The notes below the pieces were generated by a model, which did no database searches, had not been told where the DNA came from, and saw nothing but the letters and a program-made list of their open reading frames with translations. The translations under genes and the position numbers were made by a program. A stretch of 64,000 bases of DNA from JABDMH01 sp965223165 (GTDB taxonomy: Bacteria > Bacteroidota > Bacteroidia > Chitinophagales > Saprospiraceae): positions 1-64,000 of the forward strand of contig CBDCVQ010000005.1 of assembly GCA_965223165.1 (NCBI GenBank), written 5' to 3'. The stretch's first letter is position 1, and every line of letters starts with the position of its first letter. Shown piece by piece: positions 52,943-61,914 of this stretch.

Positions 52943-53296
52943 ATGAAACCGCATGTTGCCAACACGATTGCCGCTATCGTTCTGATAACCATGGGTGGAT
53001 GGGCCTACCTGACGTCGGAGTCACCTTCCCTGACCGCACTCATACCCTGTGCCTTTGGCATCCTTTTCCTAGCGCTAAACGGCCCCCTCAAAAAAGAGAA
53101 CAAAGTAGTAGCTCATGTGATTGTGGTCTTGACATTGGTGGTATTTGCCTCCCTGTTTATGCCACTGTCCGGCACGCTCGAGCGCGGAGACACCCTTGGC
53201 ACGGTACGTGTGGGGCTTATGATGGCTGCGACTTTGTCAGCACTGATCGCCTATGTGCGAAGTTTTATCAACGCCCGTAGGCAGAGGGAGGGGTGA
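52943..53296 (+). CDS. Small four-helix membrane protein
   Basis: A 117-residue protein with four predicted helices (about 7-23, 29-45, 54-73 and 84-105) and almost no loops. It resembles hypothetical membrane proteins found in Bacteroidota and Planctomycetes, but I know no named function. Basic residues (NARRQREG) end the chain. It is followed after 39 bp by the HEAT/cyclophilin gene on the same strand. Confidence 0.75.
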   Translation: MKPHVANTIAAIVLITMGGWAYLTSESPSLTALIPCAFGILFLALNGPLKKENKVVAHVIVVLTLVVFASLFMPLSGTLERGDTLGTVRVGLMMAATLSALIAYVRSFINARRQREG

Positions 53297-53335
53297 ATTT
53301 TAAGCGAGCTCGTCAAGTATTAAAGCGGAAAGGCA

Positions 53336-55336
53336 TTGATTGGTCGATTATTTGGTGTATATGTATGCTTGTGGTCACTGGCATGCGGAGTCAGTGAAAC
53401 GACCGCTCCAGAGGAGATCCTGACCGAGATACACCTGTCCTATGAAGATAGCATCGTCCGGGGCATCATCAACGATCAAGATCAGTTCCAGCCCGATAGC
53501 CTCTTAGACTACTTGGGTCATCGCGATCCCTCCTACCGCCTCCTCGCTGCCCAGGCCTTTGGCTCCCTCAAGGACGAGCGCCACGTAGATACCATATCGA
53601 CGCTGCTGCGTGATCCCATCCCGGAGGTACGTCAGGCAGCCGCTTATGCCCTTGGTCAGATGGGAAGTGGTAAAGCCGAGCCATCGCTGATCCAGGCCTT
53701 CAGCAAGCAAGATTCAACCGATGCCAACAATCCCGTCAATGCCGCCATACTGGAGGCCATTGGCAAGGTAGGCACTGCCTCCAGCTTGCAACTGCTCAGT
53801 GAGGTGAGCACCTATCAGCCCCAGGACCACCTGCTGCTCCTGGGACAAGCCCGGGCCATCTACCGCTATATGCTGCGGGGCATGACCCATCCCTCCGGCA
53901 CGCAGCGTATGGTACAGTTGCTCGCTGATCCGGCCATCGACCGCCGTGTACGCCTGCTCGCAGCCAGCTACTTGTCGCGGGCAGATGTCGATCTATCTAC
54001 GCACCGCGACGTACTGGCCTTGGCCTACGAAAATGAGGCAGATGCCGAGATCAAACTCTTCCTTCCGCTTGCCCTGATCAAGACCGGACACCAGCCCACC
54101 GTCGCCCGGCTGCGCAGCTCCTTTGGCGAGCAGGAAGACTATCGGGTGCAAGCCAATGCGATACGGGCTATGGGCCAGGACAACTATCAGACCTATCGCA
54201 GAGACATTCACCGCCGATTGTACAGCCCAAACCTACACGTGGCCTTCACAGCCGCCCAAACAATATTGCGGCATGGCCAAAGCCGGCACTGGCGGGAATA
54301 CATGAACCTCACCCTACATGATTTTCCGTGGCAAGTCAAAATAACGCTGTTGCATGCCGTCAATAAGTACATCCCGCCCGGCAATGGTATGTTTAGGGAC
54401 ATCAATGACCAAAAGCTACAGCAGCGTATCCGCAGCTCGCCCAATCTATACGAACGGGCGGCCGCCATTCGAGCACTGGCGGAGACGCCGTCACGCTACC
54501 GGTACATCAGCGATCTGTGGGATCAGGCATCTTCTGATGTGATCCGAACGACCTGCGCCTCCTCGCTCCTCCACATCGCGACACTGCCGGGTTTTAGCCG
54601 CCTCCGTGCAGACGCACGCAAAGCGACCGTTGATCGACTGGTCTTGGGGCTCCTGTCGGGAGACGTAGGACTGGTCCACATCACCAGTCAACTCTTCGTC
54701 ACGGATGGATTTGATCCGGCCCCTTATGATCTGGGGTCGATCGATGGCCTCCTGGCCCGGGCCTCCAACAATCTGGAATTGCCCCGCGACATCGAAGCTA
54801 AGCTCGCCGTCGAGCGCGTGCGGGCGCAACTCAGTGGCACCACCTTTGACGCCGACGCCTTTGTAGAATTTACCCACCCTATTGAGTGGGACGTGCTATT
54901 CTCCTTGTCAGACACCACCATCGCAGAAATCGCCACCAGTAAGGGCTCCATTTATGTGGAGTTGATGCCCTCCTGGGCGCCGGGCACCGTCGCCAATTTC
55001 GTCGACCTGGCCAAACTCAACTACTATGCGGGGAAAGGATTTCATCGCGTCGTACCTGGCTTTGTAATCCAGGGTGGCTGCGAGCGGGGTGATGGCTACG
55101 GCAGCCTCGACTATAATGTACGATCGGAGCTCGGTCCACAGTATTTTGATGGACCGGGTTACATCGGCATGGCCTCCGCCGGCAATCACACCGAGAGCAC
55201 CCAGTGGTTCATCACGCACGTTGCCACCCCCCATCTCGACGGAAACTTCACCATTTTTGGCAAGGTCGTCCGCGGTATGGATGTAGTCCACCGCATCCAG
55301 GTAGGCGACAAGATTGAGGCCGTAAACATACCGTAG
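53336..55336 (+). CDS. HEAT-repeat lipoprotein with cyclophilin-type peptidyl-prolyl isomerase domain
   Basis: A 666-residue exported protein. The N-terminus (RLFGVYVCLWSLACG) looks like a lipoprotein signal with cysteine near residue 17. Residues about 55-460 hold HEAT-like repeats (HRDPSYRLLAAQAFGSL, IPEVRQAAAYALGQMG, then more degenerate ones). The C-terminal cyclophilin domain (about 515-666) has GTVANFVDLAKLNYYAGKG, FHRVVPGFVIQGG, GYIGMASAGNHTESTQWFI and the FTIFGKVVRGMDVV end. The active-site arginine (FHR) and QGG are kept. It is probably an envelope folding factor. The start is TTG at 53336, 39 bp after the previous gene; gcvT follows after 7 bp. Confidence 0.9.
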   Translation: MIGRLFGVYVCLWSLACGVSETTAPEEILTEIHLSYEDSIVRGIINDQDQFQPDSLLDYLGHRDPSYRLLAAQAFGSLKDERHVDTISTLLRDPIPEVRQAAAYALGQMGSGKAEPSLIQAFSKQDSTDANNPVNAAILEAIGKVGTASSLQLLSEVSTYQPQDHLLLLGQARAIYRYMLRGMTHPSGTQRMVQLLADPAIDRRVRLLAASYLSRADVDLSTHRDVLALAYENEADAEIKLFLPLALIKTGHQPTVARLRSSFGEQEDYRVQANAIRAMGQDNYQTYRRDIHRRLYSPNLHVAFTAAQTILRHGQSRHWREYMNLTLHDFPWQVKITLLHAVNKYIPPGNGMFRDINDQKLQQRIRSSPNLYERAAAIRALAETPSRYRYISDLWDQASSDVIRTTCASSLLHIATLPGFSRLRADARKATVDRLVLGLLSGDVGLVHITSQLFVTDGFDPAPYDLGSIDGLLARASNNLELPRDIEAKLAVERVRAQLSGTTFDADAFVEFTHPIEWDVLFSLSDTTIAEIATSKGSIYVELMPSWAPGTVANFVDLAKLNYYAGKGFHRVVPGFVIQGGCERGDGYGSLDYNVRSELGPQYFDGPGYIGMASAGNHTESTQWFITHVATPHLDGNFTIFGKVVRGMDVVHRIQVGDKIEAVNIP

Positions 55337-55343
55337 CAATACT

Positions 55344-56450
55344 ATGAAGAGAACTCCACTGTATGAAGAGCATTTGGCGCTAGGAGCAAAAATGACGGAC
55401 TTTGCTGGCTATGAGATGCCCCTTCTATACTCGACCGTCCGCGACGAGCATCTGGCTGTGCGCACGGCCTGTGGTGTCTTTGATGTGTCGCACATGGGAG
55501 AGTTTATCATCAAGGGAAAAGAGGCCCTCGACCTCATCCAACGGGTCACCACCAATGATGCGTCGAAACTAGAGATCGGTCAGGCGCAGTACTCCTGCCT
55601 GCCCAACCTCCAGGGAGGCATCGTCGATGACCTGCTGGTATATCGGCTGGCGGAGGATCAATGCAGCGCGGGAGAGCGAGCCTACATGCTGGTGGTCAAC
55701 GCCTCAAACATCGACAAGGATCTTGCCTGGGTCAACGAGCACAATCGCTTTGACACCCGCGTGATCGATATATCTGATCGTACCGGACTGATTGCGCTGC
55801 AAGGACCCCAAGCCAAAACGGTGCTGCAGACACTTACGGATGTAGTCTTGTCTGACCTGGCCTACTACTCCAGCACCAAAGGTCAGGTAGCCGGACTAGA
55901 CAATGTGTTGATCTCCGCCACGGGCTACACAGGTTCAGGCGGCTACGAACTTTATGCAGATAGTAACCAGATCCGTCATTTGTGGCAGGCAATACTGGCT
56001 ACGGATACGGCGATCGCCGTCACACCTGCCGGACTAGGCGCACGAGACACACTACGCCTGGAGATGGGATATTGCCTATACGGCAACGACATTGATGACA
56101 CCACCTCACCTATCGAGGCTGGCCTGGGGTGGATCACCAAGGTCAAGAAAGGGAGCTTTCACTCGCAGAGGATTTTTGCCAAACAAAAACAAGAAGGTGT
56201 TGTTAAAAAATTGGTTGGCTTAAAACTGCAAGGACGGAGGATGCCCAGAAAAGGCTACAAGATCTTGGATAAGAACGCAAACGAAATCGGAGAAGTCACG
56301 TCCGGAACTTTCTCGCCTTCCCTGGAGATACCCATAGGCATGGGGTATGTAAGTCGTGATTTTGCCCAGCCCGGTGTCGAGGTATTGGTACTGGCAGGGC
56401 GAAAGACCTTGAGTGCCACTGTTTCCAAGTTTCCGCTACTCAAGCTATAA
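55344..56450 (+). CDS. gcvT: Glycine cleavage system aminomethyltransferase GcvT
   Basis: A 368-residue T-protein that takes the aminomethyl group from GcvH and makes methylene-tetrahydrofolate and ammonia. It starts KRTPLYEEHLALGAKMTDFAGYEMPLLY, then VFDVSHMGEFIIKG near residue 47, VTTNDASKL near 68, a folate-site aspartate in GGIVDDLLVYRL near 95, and TGYTGSGGYELYAD near 195. GLGARDTLRLEMGYCLYGND follows near 232. Length is standard. The regulator gene begins 1 bp after its stop, so both are co-transcribed. Confidence 0.95.
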   Translation: MKRTPLYEEHLALGAKMTDFAGYEMPLLYSTVRDEHLAVRTACGVFDVSHMGEFIIKGKEALDLIQRVTTNDASKLEIGQAQYSCLPNLQGGIVDDLLVYRLAEDQCSAGERAYMLVVNASNIDKDLAWVNEHNRFDTRVIDISDRTGLIALQGPQAKTVLQTLTDVVLSDLAYYSSTKGQVAGLDNVLISATGYTGSGGYELYADSNQIRHLWQAILATDTAIAVTPAGLGARDTLRLEMGYCLYGNDIDDTTSPIEAGLGWITKVKKGSFHSQRIFAKQKQEGVVKKLVGLKLQGRRMPRKGYKILDKNANEIGEVTSGTFSPSLEIPIGMGYVSRDFAQPGVEVLVLAGRKTLSATVSKFPLLKL

Positions 56451-56451
56451 G

Positions 56452-56952
56452 ATGGAGTATTGCGACGCAAAATGGACGTTCATTCAGCGCTGGGGCGAAT
56501 TGAGTTCCAAGTGGGGTGTGAATCGATCTATGGGCCAGATGCATGCTTATCTGCTCATCTCTTCTAAACCCCTATGCATGGACGAGATCATGAGTGCACT
56601 CCAGATTTCACGAGGTAGCACCTGTATGAATCTCAAGACACTGTTGGATTGGGGCTTGATCCACAAGCGCTGTCAAGACGGCTGCCGCAAGGAGTATTAT
56701 GTGGCCGAAAAGGACATGTACAAGGTCTTCCGTCAAATTGTGATCAACCGAAAGAAGCAAGAGCTGGAGCCCCTGATTCAAATGATGGAACACTACTCGG
56801 ATGTGGAAGAGACCTGCCCAGATTCTGCCGAGTTTTGCAAAGTAGTCAGCGACATCAAGTACTTCTCGTCCAAAGCGGACTCGACCTTGGACTCCCTGTT
56901 GAAGACCAACCGTGACTGGTTTGTCAGTGGTTTTCTGAAGATGATCCGCTGA
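56452..56952 (+). CDS. GbsR/MarR-type transcriptional regulator
   Basis: A 166-residue winged-helix protein of the GbsR subgroup. The N-terminus FIQRWGELSSKWGVNRSMGQMHAYLLIS is typical, then the HTH DEIMSALQISRGSTCMNLKTLLDWGLIHKR (about residues 45-75) and a wing KEYYVAEKD. A long C-terminal helical region (about 90-166) with several cysteines (ETCPDSAEFCK) may sense a ligand or oxidation. It begins 1 bp after gcvT, which may place it in control of this operon or one-carbon genes; that is inference. Confidence 0.85.
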   Translation: MEYCDAKWTFIQRWGELSSKWGVNRSMGQMHAYLLISSKPLCMDEIMSALQISRGSTCMNLKTLLDWGLIHKRCQDGCRKEYYVAEKDMYKVFRQIVINRKKQELEPLIQMMEHYSDVEETCPDSAEFCKVVSDIKYFSSKADSTLDSLLKTNRDWFVSGFLKMIR

Positions 56953-57026
56953 CAGATTCCTGCCCTCTTCTCGTCATTTCCTATCATTACACCACGGCAC
57001 TACTGCCGTTGTAGAACATTGCCGGC

Positions 57027-58205
57027 ATGAATGATAAGCTTAGCGCTCCGCTGATATATACCAATGTGGGTGAGCCCCTACAGGACGCCGTCATCGTACT
57101 GGATGACCAGGGAACCATCCTGCGGATCGACCAGCCAGCCGATCACGATCCCAGCTCTATACGCCGGTTGGAGGGCTGTCTGATACCTGGATACATCAAT
57201 GCGCATTGCCATCTCGAACTATCTCACATGAAGGGCAAAGTCGATACGGGCACAGGGCTGGTCACCTTCATTCGCCAGGTGGTGAGCCGCCGAGGTGAAG
57301 GCGCTGATCAAATCGACCAAGCCATCTATGATGCCGATCGCGAGATGTGGCACAACGGTATCCGGGCGGTCGGAGATATCTGCAATGTGACGGACACTTT
57401 TACGTGCAAACAAGAAAGTGACATCAGATACTACTCGTTTGTGGAGATGTTTGACTTTATGCAAGAGGAGTTGGCTGCATCAACTTTTGCTCAGTATCAA
57501 AAGGTCTACCAAAAAGCTCCGCAAGGCGACGGCAATCAGCGGACCGCTGTACCCCATGCACCGTACAGCGTGAGTCCGGAGCTGTTTGCCATGATCAACC
57601 GGCTGAACGCAGATGCGGGGACGGTCAGTATACACAATCAGGAGACGCCCTCCGAGGATGCGTTCTTTGTGGACGGAGGAGGCGACTTCCCCGATCTATT
57701 TGGTGGCTTTGGATATGACATGTCGGGTAAGGGCAATCGAGGCACGACCGCCATCTACTATGCCCTCGAGCACCTGGATCCGAAACATCGTACGCTCTTT
57801 GTGCACAACACCTTGACCGATGCAGAAGACATCGCCGCCGCTCATCGGTGGAGTGACCAGGTGTTTTGGGTCAGCTGTCCCAATGCTAACCTATACATCG
57901 AAAATCGATTGCCCGACTATAGCCATTTTGTGGGGGCGGACGCTCGGGTATGCCTCGGGACAGATAGCCTCACGTCCAACTGGCAACTTTCCATCTTTGA
58001 AGAGATGAAGACCATCGCACGCCTCCACTCGGCCGTGCCGACAGAGACCCTGATACGCTGGGCCACCCTGAACGGGGCCGAAGCGCTAGGCTATCAGTCG
58101 ATGCTGGGATCGATCGAAGTCGGAAAACGTCCCGGCCTCAATTTGATCACGCTAGACAAGGGAGGCAAGATCACGGCAGAATCGACTTCAGTCAAGATCG
58201 TCTAG
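57027..58205 (+). CDS. Amidohydrolase family protein (nucleoside deaminase-like)
   Basis: A 392-residue metal-dependent TIM-barrel hydrolase. Metal ligands are seen in LIPGYINAHCHLELSHMKG (HxH near residue 60), VPHAPYSVSPEL near 185, SIHNQET near 205, LFVHNT near 250, and CLGTDSLTSN near 308. The order and spacing resemble MTA/SAH and aminofutalosine deaminases, so a deaminase in nucleoside or menaquinone (futalosine) metabolism is plausible. The substrate is not proven. It overlaps the convergent GSCFA gene by 18 bp. Confidence 0.88.
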   Translation: MNDKLSAPLIYTNVGEPLQDAVIVLDDQGTILRIDQPADHDPSSIRRLEGCLIPGYINAHCHLELSHMKGKVDTGTGLVTFIRQVVSRRGEGADQIDQAIYDADREMWHNGIRAVGDICNVTDTFTCKQESDIRYYSFVEMFDFMQEELAASTFAQYQKVYQKAPQGDGNQRTAVPHAPYSVSPELFAMINRLNADAGTVSIHNQETPSEDAFFVDGGGDFPDLFGGFGYDMSGKGNRGTTAIYYALEHLDPKHRTLFVHNTLTDAEDIAAAHRWSDQVFWVSCPNANLYIENRLPDYSHFVGADARVCLGTDSLTSNWQLSIFEEMKTIARLHSAVPTETLIRWATLNGAEALGYQSMLGSIEVGKRPGLNLITLDKGGKITAESTSVKIV

Positions 58206-59192
58206 CAAGACCTGCAGTTGACGTCGCTGGTACGCAAAATCTGCCGAGGGATACTTCGCCCGTAAATCTTGCAGCTCCGCTGCGAGCTTATCGACAAACC
58301 GACGGTGCGCATCAGACTCAGGATGCAGAGGACGATGCTCCAAGGATCGATTCAACCGTTCTAACTCCCTGCACTTCTCTTGCGATGCCTGGTCAAGAAG
58401 GGCTCCGGAAAATTTTGTCCAGACGTACTCGATGGCTTGCGGACTGGGATGAAGCATATCGCGATCAAAAAACCGATAATCGCGCAAATCATCGATGACC
58501 AGTTCGTACGCTGGGAAGTAGTGCGCATGCGGACGGTCATCGACCAGATCGTGCACAGCCAGGATCAGGGTGGACTTGCTCCGGAGGTTGTCGATCGCTC
58601 CGTCCTTCCAGTATCGCACCGGACTCACGGTAAACACGACCCGCAGGGCTGGATTGATCCGATGCACATGCGCCAAGGACCGACTGAGATGCTCCACCAC
58701 TTCGGCGAGTGCCAGTAATCTACGTTGGAACCTCGCGGCCGGTAGCTTATGACAGTTGGCGACGGGGACCCCTGTCTCCCGGTCTACCTGCACATGGGCG
58801 GACCCTAGCGTCAGCAAGAGCCAGGAGGCGTCGCGCATGCGATCTTTAAAATCTTGGTCGGCATCCGCAATCCGCTGGAGCAAGGCCTCTTTGGACGGTG
58901 CGGAATATACGCTGTGATGATACAGGCTATGCCAAAGGCTATCCTGTCTGACCAAGACCTGCTCCGGCAGATCAGCACCCAAGCAAATCCGGTCGATGGT
59001 CTGGCAGATGGAGATGGGATTGAAGAGTACTCCCGCCGGGTTGATGGTGGTATCAAAACTGCACGATTGCAACTTGGCACCGATGTGGTCGGAGAAGCAT
59101 GATCCCATGATGAGGAGACGGTCGTCCGGTCCAATCTGCTCGGGATAGTCCGGCATCGGGAACGTCGTGCGAAATTGACTCACATCTGTCAT
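58188..59192 (-). CDS. GSCFA-domain protein
   Basis: A 334-residue protein of the GSCFA family, named for the motif seen here as LIMGSCFSDHIG near residue 28. The SGNH-hydrolase-like parts include LLLTLGSAHVQVD near 125, VVFTVSPVRYWKDG near 195 and DYRFFDRDMLHPSPQAIEYVW near 250, which could supply Ser, Asp and His. The family occurs mainly in Bacteroidota and Proteobacteria and may act as an esterase or acetyltransferase on surface polysaccharides. I use the ATG at 59192, as the open frame to 59297 adds unrelated residues. Confidence 0.9.
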   Translation of the reverse strand: MTDVSQFRTTFPMPDYPEQIGPDDRLLIMGSCFSDHIGAKLQSCSFDTTINPAGVLFNPISICQTIDRICLGADLPEQVLVRQDSLWHSLYHHSVYSAPSKEALLQRIADADQDFKDRMRDASWLLLTLGSAHVQVDRETGVPVANCHKLPAARFQRRLLALAEVVEHLSRSLAHVHRINPALRVVFTVSPVRYWKDGAIDNLRSKSTLILAVHDLVDDRPHAHYFPAYELVIDDLRDYRFFDRDMLHPSPQAIEYVWTKFSGALLDQASQEKCRELERLNRSLEHRPLHPESDAHRRFVDKLAAELQDLRAKYPSADFAYQRRQLQVLLDDLD

Positions 59193-59326
59193 GCCATCAG
59201 GATCGTCAGCAAAGCTGTGGTTGGTCCGTGTGTGGCGATGGTTGGTCCATCCGCCAGAACCCATTTGGGCTAAAAGTATTAATTTTCCCCAGACCAAATT
59301 TCACTCCTCTCAATGGCCTTTTGCCC

Positions 59327-60658
59327 ATGAGCTTCTTTGCCCGAATTTTTGGCTCAGGGTCCAAGCAGCAGGACCAGCCTGACATCTTATTTGGCAGATT
59401 TTCAGACTCGTACAAGCAGCCCAGCAAATACGACGCATGGGACCGTGCCGTACAGAGATTTGAGGATCAGGAGTACATGGCTTCCTTTGAGGACTTTTTT
59501 GATTTTCTACAGGACGAGCAGGAAGAAAATGTCTGGTTAGAAAGGGATGGGGAGGCCCTGAGGTTTGAGATACTGCAAGGGTCGAAGAAAATCACCGGCG
59601 TCGCGGACTTGCACCGGGTCAAAGCAGAGGGCAAGATCGCCAAAGTCAATCGCATGAGTATGGGCTTTATGCGCCGTCTGATCGAGGGCAATTACAGCCT
59701 GCAATACAGTCGTTATTGCCTCGATGACGAGGATGACATCTCCATCGTCTTTGATACCTTTACGCTGGATGGCTCGCCGTACAAACTGTACTACGGCATC
59801 AAGGAGGTGGCACTGGCTGCCGACAAGCAGGACGACTTGCTAATTGACGAATTTGACATGCTCTCGCCCGTCAATACGGGTCATGTCGTCCAGATCCCGG
59901 ATGCGGAGCGAAAGGTAAAGTCGGGCTACATCCATGACCAGATCAATCTCGTGATCGACGAGATAAATACCGGCAAGCTCAACGCAGCCCAGTATCCCGG
60001 TGGCATCACCTATCTCCTACTGGCTGCCGTCTACAAGCTCGACTTCCTCACCCGGCCGGAGGGATTTTCGATGGAGGCCTTTGAGCGCATGCACCGCACT
60101 TTTTTTGCCGCTGACGGCCAGAGTAGTACGCAGAAGAATCACCAACTCATTCGTGAGTTTCAAAAAATCCTTGAGCGGCCGCGGGAAAAGCTGGAGCAGG
60201 AACTTTATCGGACCATCGCCACCTTTGGCATCGTCAATCCCTCCAATCACGAACGTTTTGTCCAGATCGTACAGGGCGAATTGAAAAACATGGACTGGTA
60301 CGTGCAGAACAAGCACGAGTCAGTGGCCCTCGCCATCCCCGGCTATATCGTAGGTCATGCCCTATTCAACTATAGCCTGCCAGAGCCCGACAAGGATCTA
60401 CTGCAACTCTACTATCAGATCATGGAGTGGTCCTACTTTAGGGCGCTGGGCTTTCAGTTGTCCTTTTTCAATCCGGACAAGCAGACGCTACAGAAGGGCG
60501 AAATAAAAGATGCGATTCAGGATATCACCCAGACGCACCGGGCTAAGTATCCGAAGTTGGCACCCAATATCAAGATGCTGGCATTTGACAGCCGAGTTAG
60601 TTTTGCCAAAAGCTACCTGCTCATGATGGCTGACCTGGATCTCAGCAAAGCCCCATAA
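59327..60658 (+). CDS. Unrecognised cytoplasmic protein next to a protease fusion
   Basis: A 443-residue protein I do not recognise. It starts SFFARIFGSGSKQQDQPDI and is acidic and soluble, with no signal or membrane helix. Residues about 35-190 look beta-rich (for example WLERDGEALRFEILQGSKK and YSRYCLDDEDDISIVFDTF), reminiscent of type III secretion chaperone-like/YbjN folds. The C-terminal part (about 215-440) is helical (FQKILERPREKLEQELYRTI). The next gene, a protease with a YbjN-like tail, starts 5 bp after it, so they are likely partners. I start at the ATG at 59327; the open frame reaches 59228. Confidence 0.75.
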   Translation: MSFFARIFGSGSKQQDQPDILFGRFSDSYKQPSKYDAWDRAVQRFEDQEYMASFEDFFDFLQDEQEENVWLERDGEALRFEILQGSKKITGVADLHRVKAEGKIAKVNRMSMGFMRRLIEGNYSLQYSRYCLDDEDDISIVFDTFTLDGSPYKLYYGIKEVALAADKQDDLLIDEFDMLSPVNTGHVVQIPDAERKVKSGYIHDQINLVIDEINTGKLNAAQYPGGITYLLLAAVYKLDFLTRPEGFSMEAFERMHRTFFAADGQSSTQKNHQLIREFQKILERPREKLEQELYRTIATFGIVNPSNHERFVQIVQGELKNMDWYVQNKHESVALAIPGYIVGHALFNYSLPEPDKDLLQLYYQIMEWSYFRALGFQLSFFNPDKQTLQKGEIKDAIQDITQTHRAKYPKLAPNIKMLAFDSRVSFAKSYLLMMADLDLSKAP

Positions 60659-60663
60659 CAATC

Positions 60664-61755
60664 ATGCAGACGCTCACGCAGATCATCGACGCATATAGAG
60701 AGGTGGTGGTGCAGATCGCCACCCCACACAGCACCGGTACGGGATTCTATCTGCATGATCACGGTATCATTGTGACCAATGAACACGTGATACGGGGCAA
60801 TCGCGAGGTAGTGATCAACAGTGGCGCATTTGCCAAGCAAAAGACTGCCGTGCTGTACACGGATCCCAAGTTTGATTTGGCCTTTTTGGCACCCCCGGCA
60901 AAGCCACTGCCAAGCATTGGCCTGTACGAGGGAGAAGCCCTGAAGGTGGGAGATCAAGTGGTAGCTATCGGTCATCCCTTTGGTTTGAAGTTTACCGCCA
61001 CCAATGGTATCATCTCCAATGCCGAACACCGCCAAAATGACATTCGTTATCTCCAGCACGATGCTGCCCTCAATCCCGGCAATAGTGGTGGTCCGCTCGT
61101 GTCCTTGGGTGGTGAGGTGGCCGGGGTCAACACATTTATCATCCGAGACGGCAACAACATTGGCTTTTCACTGCCCGCCAAATATCTGCAGGAGACTCTC
61201 CTGGAATACGAGATGGGAGGCGCTGGGGTGTCGACCCGGTGTTTCTCCTGCTCCAACTTGGTCTTTGAAGAAAATGCGGAAGGGTCGTACTGCCCTCACT
61301 GTGGGTCCAAAGTACAGTTGCCTTCAATGATTGACCTGTATGAACCCGTAGGTATTAATCGGACGATCGAGCAGATTCTGGAGCGATTGATTCAGCACGT
61401 GGACCTGGCCAGAATCGGCCCTAACCACTGGCAGATTGAAGAGGGAAGTGCCAAGGCATCGGTGACCTACCACGAGGAAAGTGGCTTGATTATTGGAGAC
61501 GCTTTCTTGGCACAATTGCCCAAGAAGGACATAGGACCCATCTATCAGTTTCTCCTGAAGGAGAACTATCGTATGGAGAACTTGTCCTTCAGCGTTCGAG
61601 GTCGAGATATCATTTTGTCATTGATCATCTATGACCGATACCTCAACCCCGAGACAGGCGAGCAACTGCTGAAGTTGCTCTTCAGACAGGCAGATCACTA
61701 CGACAACATTCTCGTGGAAGAATACGGTGCCACCTGGAAGAACGCTGACGAGTGA
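60664..61755 (+). CDS. Trypsin-like serine protease fused to zinc ribbon and YbjN-like domain
   Basis: A 363-residue protein without a signal peptide. Residues about 1-180 form an HtrA/Deg-type protease: TNEHVIRG (His, near 41), DPKFDLAFL (Asp, near 73) and ALNPGNSGGPLV (Ser, near 142). No PDZ follows. Instead CFSCSNLVFEENAEGSYCPHC (about 195-215) is a zinc ribbon with two CxxC pairs. The C-terminal part (about 235-355; ASVTYHEESGLIIGDAFLAQLPK, then FSVRGRDIILSLIIYDRYLN) resembles YbjN/chaperone-like domains. The lack of export signals suggests a cytoplasmic protease. It is coupled to the unknown gene 5 bp upstream. Confidence 0.85.
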   Translation: MQTLTQIIDAYREVVVQIATPHSTGTGFYLHDHGIIVTNEHVIRGNREVVINSGAFAKQKTAVLYTDPKFDLAFLAPPAKPLPSIGLYEGEALKVGDQVVAIGHPFGLKFTATNGIISNAEHRQNDIRYLQHDAALNPGNSGGPLVSLGGEVAGVNTFIIRDGNNIGFSLPAKYLQETLLEYEMGGAGVSTRCFSCSNLVFEENAEGSYCPHCGSKVQLPSMIDLYEPVGINRTIEQILERLIQHVDLARIGPNHWQIEEGSAKASVTYHEESGLIIGDAFLAQLPKKDIGPIYQFLLKENYRMENLSFSVRGRDIILSLIIYDRYLNPETGEQLLKLLFRQADHYDNILVEEYGATWKNADE

Positions 61756-61846
61756 TGGATGCCCAATTTTTGTGTAATGAAGGACACAAAAAAGCGTTGT
61801 ATACTTGACTTTGGGGCTAGATGAGTCAGGAGTAGACGATTTATTC

Positions 61847-61854
61847 TAGCTTTG
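61847..61854 (+). promoter_or_regulatory. -7 element upstream of porP
   Basis: TAGCTTTG matches TAnnTTTG exactly, 60 bp before the ATG at 61915. The transcript would include a perfect hairpin at 61885-61902 just before the start. No -33 element is found at normal spacing. Confidence 0.4.
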
Positions 61855-61884
61855 ACAATGAGCATGCTCGCTGATTCGAGCGTT

Positions 61885-61902
61885 ATGACTCCGGTGAGTC
61901 AT
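61885..61902 (+). promoter_or_regulatory. Perfect hairpin in the porP 5' leader
   Basis: ATGACTC-CGGT-GAGTCAT forms a 7-bp perfect stem with a 4-nt loop, ending 12 bp before the porP ATG. It has no T-run, so it is not a terminator. It may affect translation or serve as a palindromic protein site. Confidence 0.4.
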
Positions 61903-61914
61903 TAAAAACAGCAG

